DNA from: Chitinophagaceae bacterium
GTDB taxonomy: Bacteria; Bacteroidota; Bacteroidia; Chitinophagales; Chitinophagaceae
Length of the DNA stretch: 5,094 nt
Assembly (NCBI GenBank): GCA_025351145.1
Contig: JANXWM010000784.1
Coordinates: 1 to 5,094, forward strand
Direction: 5' to 3'
Shown here: in pieces, positions 5,068-5,094 of the stretch
How the letters are laid out: the number at the start of each line of letters is the position of its first letter
Position numbering within the stretch: position 1 is the first letter of the stretch
Notes under the pieces: generated by a model
The model's database searches: none
The model's input: only the letters and a program-made list of their open reading frames with translations
Told to the model about the DNA's origin: nothing
Translations under genes and position numbers: made by a program

Positions 5068-5094
5068 ATGTCAACAATTGCTCAACACATCGAT
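5068..5094 (+). CDS. Start of an unidentified gene divergent from the Lrp/AsnC-family regulator (truncated by window)
   Basis: Nine codons are visible, MSTIAQHID, open to the window edge. The start is supported by a perfect -7 element 19 bp upstream and by its divergent position relative to an Lrp/AsnC-type gene. Such neighbours are often amino-acid catabolism enzymes. The short polar N-terminus would be compatible with an enzyme such as ornithine aminotransferase, but nine residues cannot establish this and no function is assigned. Confidence 0.6.

Overview
The window looks like chromosomal DNA from a Bacteroidota bacterium, probably of the Chitinophagaceae type. Three things point there. 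Several gene starts lack a recognisable Shine-Dalgarno sequence and have A/T-rich leaders. Promoters match the Bacteroidota form (TTG or TTTG, a spacer, then TAnnTTTG). The protein families also fit: a small lipocalin-like lipoprotein, a periplasmic PAP2 enzyme, a PrsW-type membrane protease and a short Lrp/AsnC regulator. The genus is inference; no rRNA or other marker is present.

Layout, left to right: (1) The C-terminal 501 residues of valyl-tRNA synthetase (valS), whose 5' end lies outside the window; a 7-bp tandem repeat is embedded in its coding sequence at 194-221. (2) A textbook Bacteroidota promoter (1492-1522) overlaps the valS 3' end and drives a 161-aa lipoprotein. (3) A PAP2 phosphatase follows from a TTG start, and a terminator-like hairpin (2062-2092 plus a T-run) lies inside its signal-peptide codons. 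(4) A PrsW-family intramembrane protease gene lies 21 bp further on, probably in the same operon. (5) A 235-aa membrane-anchored protein of unrecognised family (3539-4246) is bracketed by two inverted copies of a 72/73-bp repeat (3441-3512 and 4312-4384), with a perfect 9-bp hairpin between its stop codon and the right copy. (6) A second 7-bp tandem repeat (4419-4446), with a unit resembling the one in valS, lies just past the end of an Lrp/AsnC-type regulator on the minus strand (4450-4950). (7) A 117-bp divergent intergenic region carries back-to-back -7 elements and a small dyad, and leads into the first nine codons of a plus-strand gene that runs off the window.

The plus-strand block from 1543 to 3408 looks like a small cell-envelope set: lipoprotein, lipid-phosphate phosphatase-like enzyme, and membrane protease. 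Transcription into the last two may be limited by the hairpin in the PAP2 gene. The Lrp-type regulator and the divergent partial gene probably form a regulator/target pair. The least explained part is the cassette-like 3441-4384 interval: an unknown gene between inverted repeats that look like dispersed genomic elements. No transposase, CRISPR array, tRNA or rRNA gene was seen.
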